Source: Paracoccaceae bacterium (lineage in GTDB: Bacteria; Pseudomonadota; Alphaproteobacteria; Rhodobacterales; Rhodobacteraceae). Taken from it: 5,759 nt of DNA. The notes beneath the pieces are model-generated. The model made no database searches and was not told the origin of the DNA. It worked only from the letters and a program-made list of their open reading frames with translations. Positions 1 through 5,652 of this stretch are shown piece after piece. Position 1 is the first letter of the stretch. Every line of letters begins with the position of its first letter. The stretch spans positions 1-5,759 of the forward strand of contig SKWP01000189.1 of NCBI GenBank assembly GCA_007128865.1. The letters run 5' to 3'. A program made the position numbers and the translations under genes.

Positions 1-132
1 CTCTGCTGCGGGCTGTCCCGCCTCGGCCATGGCCTGCCGGACAAGGGCAACAACCTCTGTCCCGGCAATCGGCTGGGCCGTGCCCGTGCCGGACGACAGG
101 GCCAGCACCATCGCCCACAGCCAGCGGCGCAT
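1..132 (-). CDS. Secreted protein, N-terminal fragment; possible FlgA P-ring chaperone
   Basis: Only the first 44 codons are present; the gene runs off the left edge. The ATG at 132-130 overlaps the stop of the flgT-like gene by one base (TGATG), and an AGGGG lies 8 bases upstream of it, so this is the third gene of the minus-strand operon. Translation begins MRRWLWAMVLALSSGTGTAQ, a typical Sec signal peptide: basic start, hydrophobic core and a small-x-small site near TAQ. It continues PIAGTEVVALVRQAMAEAGQ, a short amphipathic helix. FlgA proteins, periplasmic chaperones for P-ring assembly, often start with a signal peptide followed by a similar L-V-x-x-A-L-A-E-A-G helix, and flgA lies near flgO/P/T in vibrios. 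The assignment to FlgA is an inference from this short stretch and the neighbourhood. That it is a real secreted-protein gene is much safer. Confidence 0.65.
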   Translation of the reverse strand, partial: MRRWLWAMVLALSSGTGTAQPIAGTEVVALVRQAMAEAGQPAAE

Positions 133-1232
133 CAGCCCGGCCCCTGGCCCGTATCGACAAACCGGACCATCCGGCCGGCGAAGCCCTCGACCGGCCGGGT
201 CGCATCGAGCGGCAGCAGCCGGGCCGAACGCTCGGACAAATCGGTGATTTCCAGCATCTCGACCGAATGATCCCGGTCGATCGTGAAGGCCAGCGAACCG
301 CGCGAAAGCCCATGCACGCGCCCGGCGGCGACCGTCAGGTGGCCGGCGTCTTGGGTGATCACGGCGCGCACCGGCTCGCAACCGGCCTGTTGCAGAAGCG
401 TTTCGAGCGCCGGCACGGCACCTGTTGCAAGGCTGGCGGCCAGGCGTTCGCGATCCTGCTGTACCAGAGGTGCCGCGCGGCCCAGCGGCGAAGGGCCGGG
501 CATGCGGATGGCTGCGCTGTGTTCGGTGGTCAGCTGTTCCTGCGCCGGGCCGACAAGGCGCAGTCCAAGCCGTAATTGCAGCCTGTGGCCCTCGGGCGCG
601 ATGTGCAGGCGGATATCAAGCCCGTGTCCACCCGGCGGAACCCGCGCGCTGCCCCGGGTCAGGCTGCGCCAGTCGGTTGCATCGCGGGCAGGGTCCGGCC
701 CCGGCCGGCCGTGAACAAGGTGCAGTTCGGCCACCTCGGGGCGCTGTTTCGCCCGGTCGATCAGCTCGGCCGCGACCTGCCCCGCCAGGGCCTCGGCCCA
801 GGCGGGCGCCTGCGGCGATACGCGGATCTCGGGCGGCGTGACGGTCAGCACGATTGCGCGCCTGTCGGTGCACTGGCCGCGCGCCGGCAGGCCCACCTGC
901 GCGCGGATGCGGACATGCCAGTAGCCGCCGGATTGCTGTTGCGACAGCATCCGGAAGCCCAGCACCCGCCCCACCGGACGCACGATCAGCATGTCCGAGG
1001 TCATGCGCGACAGGGACATGGCCGAATGCCCCTGCACGGCCGCCCCGCCGGCAAAGGCCGCCGACAGCAGGGCATCGGCCAGCGCGCGGCGGCGGGCGGC
1101 ATCGGTATCGGCAGCGTTGTGGATCAGGGCGCTGCCGGTCACCTCGACCCAGCTTGCGGCATCCGCAGCCGGTGGGCACAGCACCAGCGCCAGGGCGCCA
1201 AGCACAAGTCCGCGGCGGGTCAGGCGGTTCAT
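132..1232 (-). CDS. flgT: FlgT-like flagellar assembly/H-ring protein
   Basis: The protein has 366 residues and is exported to the periplasm. It has a signal peptide (residues 1-25, core GLVLGALALVLC, cleavage probably after A-D-A at 23-25). The mature N-terminus (about 27-112) has the FlgT N-domain pattern: W-V-E-V-x-G-x-A, an A-R-R-x-A-L-x-D-A-L helix (46-55), then G-G-A-A-V and R-P-V-G-R-V near 85-90. The C-terminal ~80 residues form a small beta-rich domain (G-x-V-H-G-L-x-x-G, about 304-313) like the FlgT C-domain. Two cysteines remain after cleavage, C121 and C285, possibly a disulfide. FlgT builds the H ring around the basal body in Vibrio; a distant Rhodobacter sphaeroides homologue is reported to interact with MotB and FliL and to be needed for rotation. 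The ATG overlaps the flgP stop (ATGA), with GGGG 8 bases upstream, pointing to coupled translation. The family call rests on pattern recognition and on the flgP neighbour; the middle of the protein is not recognisable by eye. Confidence 0.8.
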   Translation of the reverse strand: MNRLTRRGLVLGALALVLCPPAADAASWVEVTGSALIHNAADTDAARRRALADALLSAAFAGGAAVQGHSAMSLSRMTSDMLIVRPVGRVLGFRMLSQQQSGGYWHVRIRAQVGLPARGQCTDRRAIVLTVTPPEIRVSPQAPAWAEALAGQVAAELIDRAKQRPEVAELHLVHGRPGPDPARDATDWRSLTRGSARVPPGGHGLDIRLHIAPEGHRLQLRLGLRLVGPAQEQLTTEHSAAIRMPGPSPLGRAAPLVQQDRERLAASLATGAVPALETLLQQAGCEPVRAVITQDAGHLTVAAGRVHGLSRGSLAFTIDRDHSVEMLEITDLSERSARLLPLDATRPVEGFAGRMVRFVDTGQGPG

Positions 1233-1789
1233 CGGCCCGACCCCACCGCGCGCAGTACATAGGCGACGGTATCGGTGTCCAGCTCCATGATGACGGCATA
1301 GCCATCGTCGCCGCGCGGCTCGATTGCAACCGTGCGCGCGCCGCGCAGCGTGCCCTGCACCTGCGCGAAAAGCCGGTCATCGCGCAACACCGCATCGCGC
1401 AGCAGACTGTCCGAGGTCAGGCGGATGCCATGCACCTGTTCGGTCAGGTCGCGCAGCGCATCCAGCCGGGCTGCACGCATGGCCAGAAGCCGGCGCTGGT
1501 TGAGCGTCTGCCCCGGTTGCGCCGCGACCTGGGCATAGCCGCGCCCGGTCAGCGGCGCGATGCCGACGGCCTGCGACGGTGGCGCCACTTCGGGTTCGAG
1601 CCCGTCGATCATGTCCTTGGCCAGGGCCAGCCGGGTGGTGGCTTCGGATGCGTCGTGCGGCAAGGCCCGGGTGGCGCTGCGCTGGGTGTTTCCGCAGGCC
1701 GCCGGCAGCAGCGCAACGCAGCCAGCCAGCAGCAGGAGGGCAGCCTTGGGCGGCGTTGCCTTGGCAACGGATCGGTAAGGGCGGTGCAT
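1229..1789 (-). CDS. flgP: FlgP-like flagellar outer-membrane lipoprotein (LPP20 family)
   Basis: The protein has 186 residues. The start at 1789 is chosen because GAGG (1798-1795) lies 5 bases upstream and the sigma-54 element at 1843-1828 predicts transcription from about 1817, which excludes the longer in-frame starts. The N-terminus is a lipoprotein signal: basic segment, hydrophobic run 16-31, lipobox L-A-G-C with C24 as likely acylated residue; a second Cys, C32, follows in L-P-A-A-C. A variable linker (35-80) leads to an LPP20-type domain (about 82-182) with G-R-G-Y-A-Q-V (82-88), an L-L-A-M-R-A-A-R-L-D-A helix (101-111) and an R-G-A-R-T-V motif near 150, the usual pattern of FlgP relatives. 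In Vibrio FlgP is an outer-membrane lipoprotein of the H-ring/basal-disk assembly. It is the first gene of the minus-strand operon. A separate flgO is not seen in the window. The family call is by eye. Confidence 0.8.
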   Translation of the reverse strand: MHRPYRSVAKATPPKAALLLLAGCVALLPAACGNTQRSATRALPHDASEATTRLALAKDMIDGLEPEVAPPSQAVGIAPLTGRGYAQVAAQPGQTLNQRRLLAMRAARLDALRDLTEQVHGIRLTSDSLLRDAVLRDDRLFAQVQGTLRGARTVAIEPRGDDGYAVIMELDTDTVAYVLRAVGSGR

Positions 1790-1827
1790 CGTGACCTCGA
1801 AATCCTGAACAGCTTCGCCATTGCGGG

Positions 1828-1843
1828 TGCAAGCGGCGTGCCA
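1828..1843 (-). promoter_or_regulatory. Sigma-54 (-24/-12) promoter for the flgP-flgT operon
   Basis: Read on the minus strand, the element is TGGCACGCCGCTTGCA: TGGCAC, five bases, TTGCA. GG (1842-1841) and GC (1830-1829) are separated by exactly 10 bases, as sigma-54 requires, and every conserved position matches the consensus. Initiation about 12 bases beyond the GC, near 1817, gives a leader of roughly 28 bases to the flgP ATG with the GAGG inside it. The base after the GC is A; in Rhodobacter sphaeroides, from memory, T at that position disfavours the flagellar RpoN2, so A is compatible with it. Such promoters need an enhancer-binding activator such as FleQ. Confidence 0.85.
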
Positions 1844-1890
1844 GAGCGCTTCCGGCCGACCCGAATGCGGCCTGCGCACGGCCCGGTTGC

Positions 1891-1906
1891 TGGCACGGGA
1901 CTTGCA
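1891..1906 (+). promoter_or_regulatory. Sigma-54 (-24/-12) promoter for the flhA operon
   Basis: The sequence TGGCACGGGACTTGCA is TGGCAC, five bases, TTGCA, with GG (1892-1893) and GC (1904-1905) 10 bases apart: a full consensus match. Predicted initiation is near 1917, leaving an 81-base leader to the flhA start at 1998 that contains a 19-codon frame. It lies 47 bp from, and points away from, the matching element serving flgP. It probably drives flhA, the FlhF-like gene and fliA together, since no other convincing promoter was seen before fliA. Confidence 0.87.
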
Positions 1907-1941
1907 GGTGGGTGGCCGAGTATCTGTCAACGGGTTTCCGC

Positions 1942-2001
1942 ATGTCCGAGCTTTCGACACAGCCCTTTCCGATCCTGCCAGGGGCGGGCCGCATCACATG
2001 A
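1942..2001 (+). CDS. Possible 19-residue leader peptide upstream of flhA
   Basis: An ATG at 1942, about 25 bases after the predicted sigma-54 start site, opens a 19-codon frame (MSELSTQPFPILPGAGRIT) that stops at TGA 1999-2001. That TGA overlaps the flhA ATG as ATGA, the arrangement typical of coupled translation. The flhA start has only a weak, distant AGGGG (1980-1984, 13 bases away), which lies inside this frame, so ribosomes ending the leader could restart at flhA. Against it, the leader's own ribosome site is poor and a 19-codon frame can occur by chance. No family is recognised. Confidence 0.3.
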   Translation: MSELSTQPFPILPGAGRIT

Positions 2002-4130
2002 GTGCTCTGGTACAGGGGCAGGGCGCGGGCCTGACTGTAAGCGCCGTGGCGCTGCCGGTGGGGATTCTGGTCATCATGGCGATGATGATCGTACCGCTGC
2101 CGGCTGCGATGCTGGATGTGTTCTTTGCCTTCAACATCCTGCTGTCGCTGCTTGTGCTGATGGTCGCGATTCATGCGCAACGGCCGCTGGATTTTTCCAG
2201 TTTCCCGTCGATCCTGCTGATCGCCACCACCCTGCGGCTGGCGCTGAATGTTGCCTCGACCCGCGTGGTCCTGGCCGAGGGCCACACCGGGCCGGGGGCT
2301 GCGGGCAATGTGATCGAGGCGTTTGCCGATTTTGTCATCGGCGGAAACTTCTTTGTGGGAATTCTGGTCTTTACCATCCTGGTGATCATCAATCTGGTGG
2401 TGATCGCCAAGGGCGCGGGGCGCGTTTCCGAGGTATCGGCGCGATTCACGCTCGATGCCATGCCGGGCAAGCAGATGGCCATCGATGCCGATCTGAACGC
2501 CGGGCTTCTGTCGTCGGAAGAGGCCAAGGCGCGCCGCGCCGAAGTCGCCGCCGAGGCCGATTTCTATGGCGCGATGGACGGGGCGTCGAAGTTCGTCAAG
2601 GGCGATGCCATTGCCGGGCTGATCATTCTGGCGATCAACCTGCTGGGCGGGATCGTGGTGGGCATGGTCCAGCACGGGCTGAGCTTTTCGGTGGCTGCCG
2701 AAAGCTATGTGCGCCTTTCGGTGGGCGACGGTCTGGTGGCGCAGGTGCCCGGGCTGCTGCTGTCGCTGGCCGCGGCCATCATCGTGACGCGCAGTTCCAC
2801 CGCCACGACCATGAGCGGCCAGATCGGCGCCCAGCTGAACCTTGCGCAGGCCTGGGGGCCGGTTGCGGTGGTCTTGCTGATGATCGGGCTGGTGCCGGGG
2901 ATGCCCAACCTGATCTTCCTGACCAGCGCCGCGCTTGCGGGCGGCGCGGCGTATCTCGCGCATCGCGGCCGCTCGGCCGCAGTCGATGCCGAAAACCTGC
3001 CCGAAAGCCCGCGCAGCAACCCCGGCACCCCATCCGCCCCCGCCGCCGAGGCGCAACCCATCGCCGCCGAGGACGTGACCGATATCGCCGCCCTGTCGCT
3101 GCAGATCGGATATGGTCTCATTCCGCTGGCCAGTTCCGAAAGCGGCGGGGCGCTGGTGTCGCGCATCACCGCCATGCGCCGCGAATTGTCGCGCGCGCTG
3201 GGGATCGTGGTGCCCGGCATCCGCATCCGCGATGACCTGACCCTGCCGCCCAACACCTACAGGCTGCGCATCGGCCAGACGATCGTGGCCGAGGACAGCG
3301 CCCATGCCGACCGCGTGCTGGCCATTCCCGGCCACAACACCCGGCGCAAGCTGGCGGGGATCGAGGTGAAGGATCCGTCCTTCGGGCTCGATGCGATCTG
3401 GGTCCAGCCCCACCAGCGCGCCGAGGCCGAGGCCGATGATTACACCATCGTCGACCCCGAGGCGGTGATCGCAACCCATCTTGGGCAGGTGCTGCAGCGG
3501 CATGCGGGCGATCTGATCGGACCGGACGACGTGCAGGGGCTGCTCGATGCGCTGGCAGGTGCCGCGCCGACCCTGGTGCAGACCGTGGTGCCCAAGCTGG
3601 TGCCGCTGCATGTGCTGACCGCGGTCATGCGCCAGTTGCTGGCCGACCGTCTGCCGGTTTCGGACATGCGGCGCATCCTCGAAGGGCTGGCGCAGTTCTC
3701 GGGCATGTCGATGGGCATTGCTGCACAGGCCGAGGCCCTGCGCCCGGCGCTGGTGCCGCTGCTGCTGCAACAGATCGCGCCGCTTTCGGCCAATCTGCCG
3801 GTGGTCACGCTTTCGCCGGCGCTGGAACAGCTTCTGCTGCGGACCCGGCGCGAGGGCGAGGAAGGGCTGATGCTGGACCCCGGCTTTGCGCAGCGGCTGT
3901 TGCAGGAAATCGCCGCCGCGCAGGATGCCGCGCAGTCACAGGGGCAGGTGCTGGTGGTGGTGGTGTCCAGCGCCCTGCGCCGGGCCTTTGCCGCCTTCCT
4001 GCGCCCGCATCTTTCGGATGCGCTGGTGCTGGGGCTCAACGACCTGCCCGAAACCCGCCGCGTCGAGATTTCGCGCAGCATCGACCTGCCCGAGGCGCTG
4101 GCAGCGCCGGCCGACAGGAAAGGGAACTAG
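1998..4130 (+). CDS. flhA: FlhA, flagellar type III export gate protein
   Basis: FlhA is the membrane ring of the flagellar type III export apparatus; it passes rod, hook and filament subunits, using the proton motive force. The protein is 710 residues; the Salmonella protein is about 692. The N-terminal part (about 14-320) is membrane-embedded, with hydrophobic helices near 14-34, 40-60, 112-137, 205-225 and 285-322. Diagnostic stretches include T-L-R-L-A-L-N-V-A-S-T-R (78-89) and the FHIPEP-family segment G-R-V-S-E-V-S-A-R-F-T-L-D-A-M-P-G-K-Q-M (141-160). D203 in F-V-K-G-D matches the aspartate essential in Salmonella (D208, from memory). A proline/alanine-rich linker (about 322-362) joins the cytoplasmic domain (366-710), which begins L-Q-I-G-Y-G-L-I-P-L and receives chaperone-substrate complexes. 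The membrane part resembles gammaproteobacterial FlhA (Pseudomonas type) by eye. The start is chosen because the first helix follows directly and longer in-frame starts precede the predicted transcript start. It is the first gene of the operon. Confidence 0.97.
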   Translation: MSALVQGQGAGLTVSAVALPVGILVIMAMMIVPLPAAMLDVFFAFNILLSLLVLMVAIHAQRPLDFSSFPSILLIATTLRLALNVASTRVVLAEGHTGPGAAGNVIEAFADFVIGGNFFVGILVFTILVIINLVVIAKGAGRVSEVSARFTLDAMPGKQMAIDADLNAGLLSSEEAKARRAEVAAEADFYGAMDGASKFVKGDAIAGLIILAINLLGGIVVGMVQHGLSFSVAAESYVRLSVGDGLVAQVPGLLLSLAAAIIVTRSSTATTMSGQIGAQLNLAQAWGPVAVVLLMIGLVPGMPNLIFLTSAALAGGAAYLAHRGRSAAVDAENLPESPRSNPGTPSAPAAEAQPIAAEDVTDIAALSLQIGYGLIPLASSESGGALVSRITAMRRELSRALGIVVPGIRIRDDLTLPPNTYRLRIGQTIVAEDSAHADRVLAIPGHNTRRKLAGIEVKDPSFGLDAIWVQPHQRAEAEADDYTIVDPEAVIATHLGQVLQRHAGDLIGPDDVQGLLDALAGAAPTLVQTVVPKLVPLHVLTAVMRQLLADRLPVSDMRRILEGLAQFSGMSMGIAAQAEALRPALVPLLLQQIAPLSANLPVVTLSPALEQLLLRTRREGEEGLMLDPGFAQRLLQEIAAAQDAAQSQGQVLVVVVSSALRRAFAAFLRPHLSDALVLGLNDLPETRRVEISRSIDLPEALAAPADRKGN

Positions 4131-4133
4131 GCA

Positions 4134-4946
4134 ATGTCGGTGATCCGGATACGGGCGGCCGATGCCGCCTCGGCCCTCAACGAGGTCGCACGGCAGTTCG
4201 GCGCGGATGCGCTGATCCTGTCGACATCGCAGAAACAGGGGTTCGTCGAGGTCAGCGTCGCAGCGGCGGGCCGGGGCGATCGGGCCGCGCCCGGCGCGCC
4301 GGATGCCACGCTGCTGCGCGCGCCGGCTGCCTTGCCCGAACTGCCGCCAAGACTGGTGCTGCTGGGCCCGCCGGGGGCGGGTGTGACCATGCTTGCCGCG
4401 CGTCTGGCAGCCCTGGCCCTGCGCCGCCGTTCATCCGGCGCGGCGCAGCTGATCGCGCCGCGCCCCGATGTTCTGGCGCCGTCGTCGCCGCTGAATGCCC
4501 ATGCAAGGCTGCTCGGGCTGGACGTGGTCAGCCCGCTCTGGCCGGGCCCGCAAGAAACCGCCCTTGCCGTGCCCGCCGCCGGTCAGGCGCAGATAATCGA
4601 TCTGTCCGGGCTTGGCAGCAGGGCCGAAGCGGCGGCGCGCGGGTTGCTGGCTGTTCCTGGCGCGGCGTGCTGGCTGGTCTTGCCCACGGGGCTGCACCTG
4701 CAGGCCCAGGACAGGATCATGCCCCGGCTTCAGCCGCTGGCGGATGCCATTGTGCTCTCCCGCACCGATATCTGCCCGCCCACCCTGGAAGATCGCGCGT
4801 TGCCGCAGCGATTTGGCCTGCCGATTGCAATGCTTTCCGGGGGCAGCGGCCTGATGGATGCGCTGCGCGTCCCCGATGAACGGTTCGCGGAACCCACCAC
4901 CCGAGGAAAGAAGGACGTCATGCATGTTGCCGCGCGCCTATCCTGA
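4134..4946 (+). CDS. Short FlhF-like protein with degenerate GTPase motifs
   Basis: The protein has 270 residues. It starts 3 bases after the flhA stop, with AGGG 9 bases upstream. Residues 1-44 match the FlhF N-terminal segment (I-R-I-R-A-A-D-A-x-x-A-L, then F-G-A-D-A-L-I-L-S and V-E-V-S-V-A-A). The long middle region of ordinary FlhF (usually 400 or more residues in total) is reduced to a ~23-residue linker. Residues 72-245 follow the SRP-type GTPase layout: the P-loop reads G-P-P-G-A-G-V-T (78-85), with Val84 where the invariant Lys should be. The D-T-Y-R motif is replaced by R-P-D-V near 110, D-T-A-G by D-L-S-G (156-159) and T-K-x-D by S-R-T-D (209-212). The final helix region (G-L-P-I-A-M-L-S-G-G, 228-237) still fits FlhF. 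FlhF places the flagellum and its export ring in many polar flagellates. With these losses, GTP hydrolysis and probably binding are unlikely, so a structural or regulatory role is inferred. The frame is intact and coding-like, so it is not an obvious pseudogene. It could be annotated as hypothetical elsewhere. Confidence 0.8.
   Translation: MSVIRIRAADAASALNEVARQFGADALILSTSQKQGFVEVSVAAAGRGDRAAPGAPDATLLRAPAALPELPPRLVLLGPPGAGVTMLAARLAALALRRRSSGAAQLIAPRPDVLAPSSPLNAHARLLGLDVVSPLWPGPQETALAVPAAGQAQIIDLSGLGSRAEAAARGLLAVPGAACWLVLPTGLHLQAQDRIMPRLQPLADAIVLSRTDICPPTLEDRALPQRFGLPIAMLSGGSGLMDALRVPDERFAEPTTRGKKDVMHVAARLS
4911..4915 (+). promoter_or_regulatory. Ribosome binding site fixing the fliA start
   Basis: AAGGA lies 8 bases before the ATG at 4924 and inside the 3' end of the FlhF-like gene. 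It selects 4924 over the longer in-frame start at 4858, whose extra residues do not look like sigma factor sequence. A second ATG at 4920 (in CATGCATG) belongs to the FlhF-like frame. Confidence 0.7.
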
Positions 4947-5652
4947 ATCCACCACCTCGCCCGACAGGCTGGTCGAAGCCCATTACGACCTTGCCCGCAA
5001 GATTGCCTGGCATGTGCACGGGCGGGTCGGCCGGCGGGTCGAGATCGATGATCTGCTGCAGGTCGCCTATCTGGGGCTTCTGGACGCGGCGCGGCGGTAC
5101 AAGGTAAAGGCGGACACGCCGTTTTCCGCCTATGCGGGCATCCGCATCCGGGGTGCGCTGATGGACCATCTGCGCGGTCTGGCCGGCATGGCACGCGGCG
5201 CCCTGCAGATGCAATCGCGGCTGCGCGCGGCCGAACAGCGGCTGGAACAGTCGCTGCTGCGACAGCCGACCGAGGCAGAGGTCGCCGCGGAGCTTCAGCT
5301 GTCGGCGCCGGAACTGGCGCGCTGGCGTTCCGAGATCGACAGCGGGGCAGTGGCGTCGATCGAAGAGATCTACACCGATCATTCCGTGCTGTTCCGCGAC
5401 CAGAGCCCCGATGTCGAGGAACGCATGACCATGAACGCCCGCAAGCTGATGCTGAAAGAGGCCATCACGCGCCTGCCCGAACGCGAGGCGCTGGTGCTGC
5501 AACTCTATTACGTCGAGGAGCTGAACGTTTACGAGGTTGCCGCGGTGCTGGGTGTGACGACCGGCAGGGTTTCGCAGATCAAGAAATCCGCCATGGAAAG
5601 GCTGCGCAAGCTCATGGAGGCTGCCGAGGGCAATGCGGCGCAACCGGCCTGA
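4924..5652 (+). CDS. fliA: FliA, flagellar sigma-28 factor
   Basis: FliA directs RNA polymerase to late flagellar genes (filament, motor, chemotaxis) and is normally held by the anti-sigma factor FlgM until hook completion. The protein has 242 residues, close to the usual ~240. Sigma region 2 spans about 14-95: E-I-D-D-L-L-Q-V-A-Y-L-G-L-L-D-A (40-55), F-S-A-Y-A-G-I-R-I-R-G-A-L-M-D (67-81). Region 3 covers about 96-170, including R-Q-P-T-E-A-E-V-A-A-E-L. Region 4 (about 177-232) has L-P-E-R-E-A-L-V-L-Q-L-Y-Y and a helix-turn-helix ending G-R-V-S-Q-I-K-K-S-A-M-E-R-L. There is no region 1.1, as expected for this class. Against E. coli FliA (from memory) D81, R84 and R91 are kept, but the usual D-W-x-P-R at 87-91 reads A-G-M-A-R. 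Its first 23 bases overlap the end of the FlhF-like gene. Last gene of the flhA operon. Confidence 0.95.
   Translation: MLPRAYPESTTSPDRLVEAHYDLARKIAWHVHGRVGRRVEIDDLLQVAYLGLLDAARRYKVKADTPFSAYAGIRIRGALMDHLRGLAGMARGALQMQSRLRAAEQRLEQSLLRQPTEAEVAAELQLSAPELARWRSEIDSGAVASIEEIYTDHSVLFRDQSPDVEERMTMNARKLMLKEAITRLPEREALVLQLYYVEELNVYEVAAVLGVTTGRVSQIKKSAMERLRKLMEAAEGNAAQPA

Noticed and set aside
1790..1960. N-terminal extension of FlgP to an upstream start at 1960
   Set aside because: It would run through the sigma-54 element and beyond the predicted transcript start, whereas 1789 has GAGG 5 bases upstream and a proper lipoprotein signal.
1821..1997. N-terminal extension of FlhA to a TTG at 1821
   Set aside because: Most of it lies upstream of the predicted transcript start (about 1917), and the extra residues do not resemble FlhA.
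854..3235. 793-codon plus-strand open frame across flgT, flgP and the start of flhA
   Set aside because: It crosses both the divergent promoters and genes with clear family features; its Arg/Pro/Gly-rich translation is typical of an off-frame in GC-rich DNA.
3541..3560. TGGCAGGTGCC inside flhA as a third sigma-54 site
   Set aside because: It lacks the TGGCAC and TTGC boxes at the right spacing and is explained by coding sequence.
1377..3770. 797-codon minus-strand open frame opposite flhA
   Set aside because: The translation is rich in His, Gln, Arg and Gly with no recognisable domain, as expected for the antisense of a GC-rich membrane protein gene.
3949..3966. GTG/GTGG microrepeat in flhA
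   Set aside because: It encodes a run of valines in a beta strand of the cytoplasmic domain; GC-biased codon choice explains it.
4858..4923. Longer FliA start at 4858
   Set aside because: The extra 22 residues do not look like sigma factor sequence, and AAGGA is correctly spaced only for 4924; the length from there matches the family.
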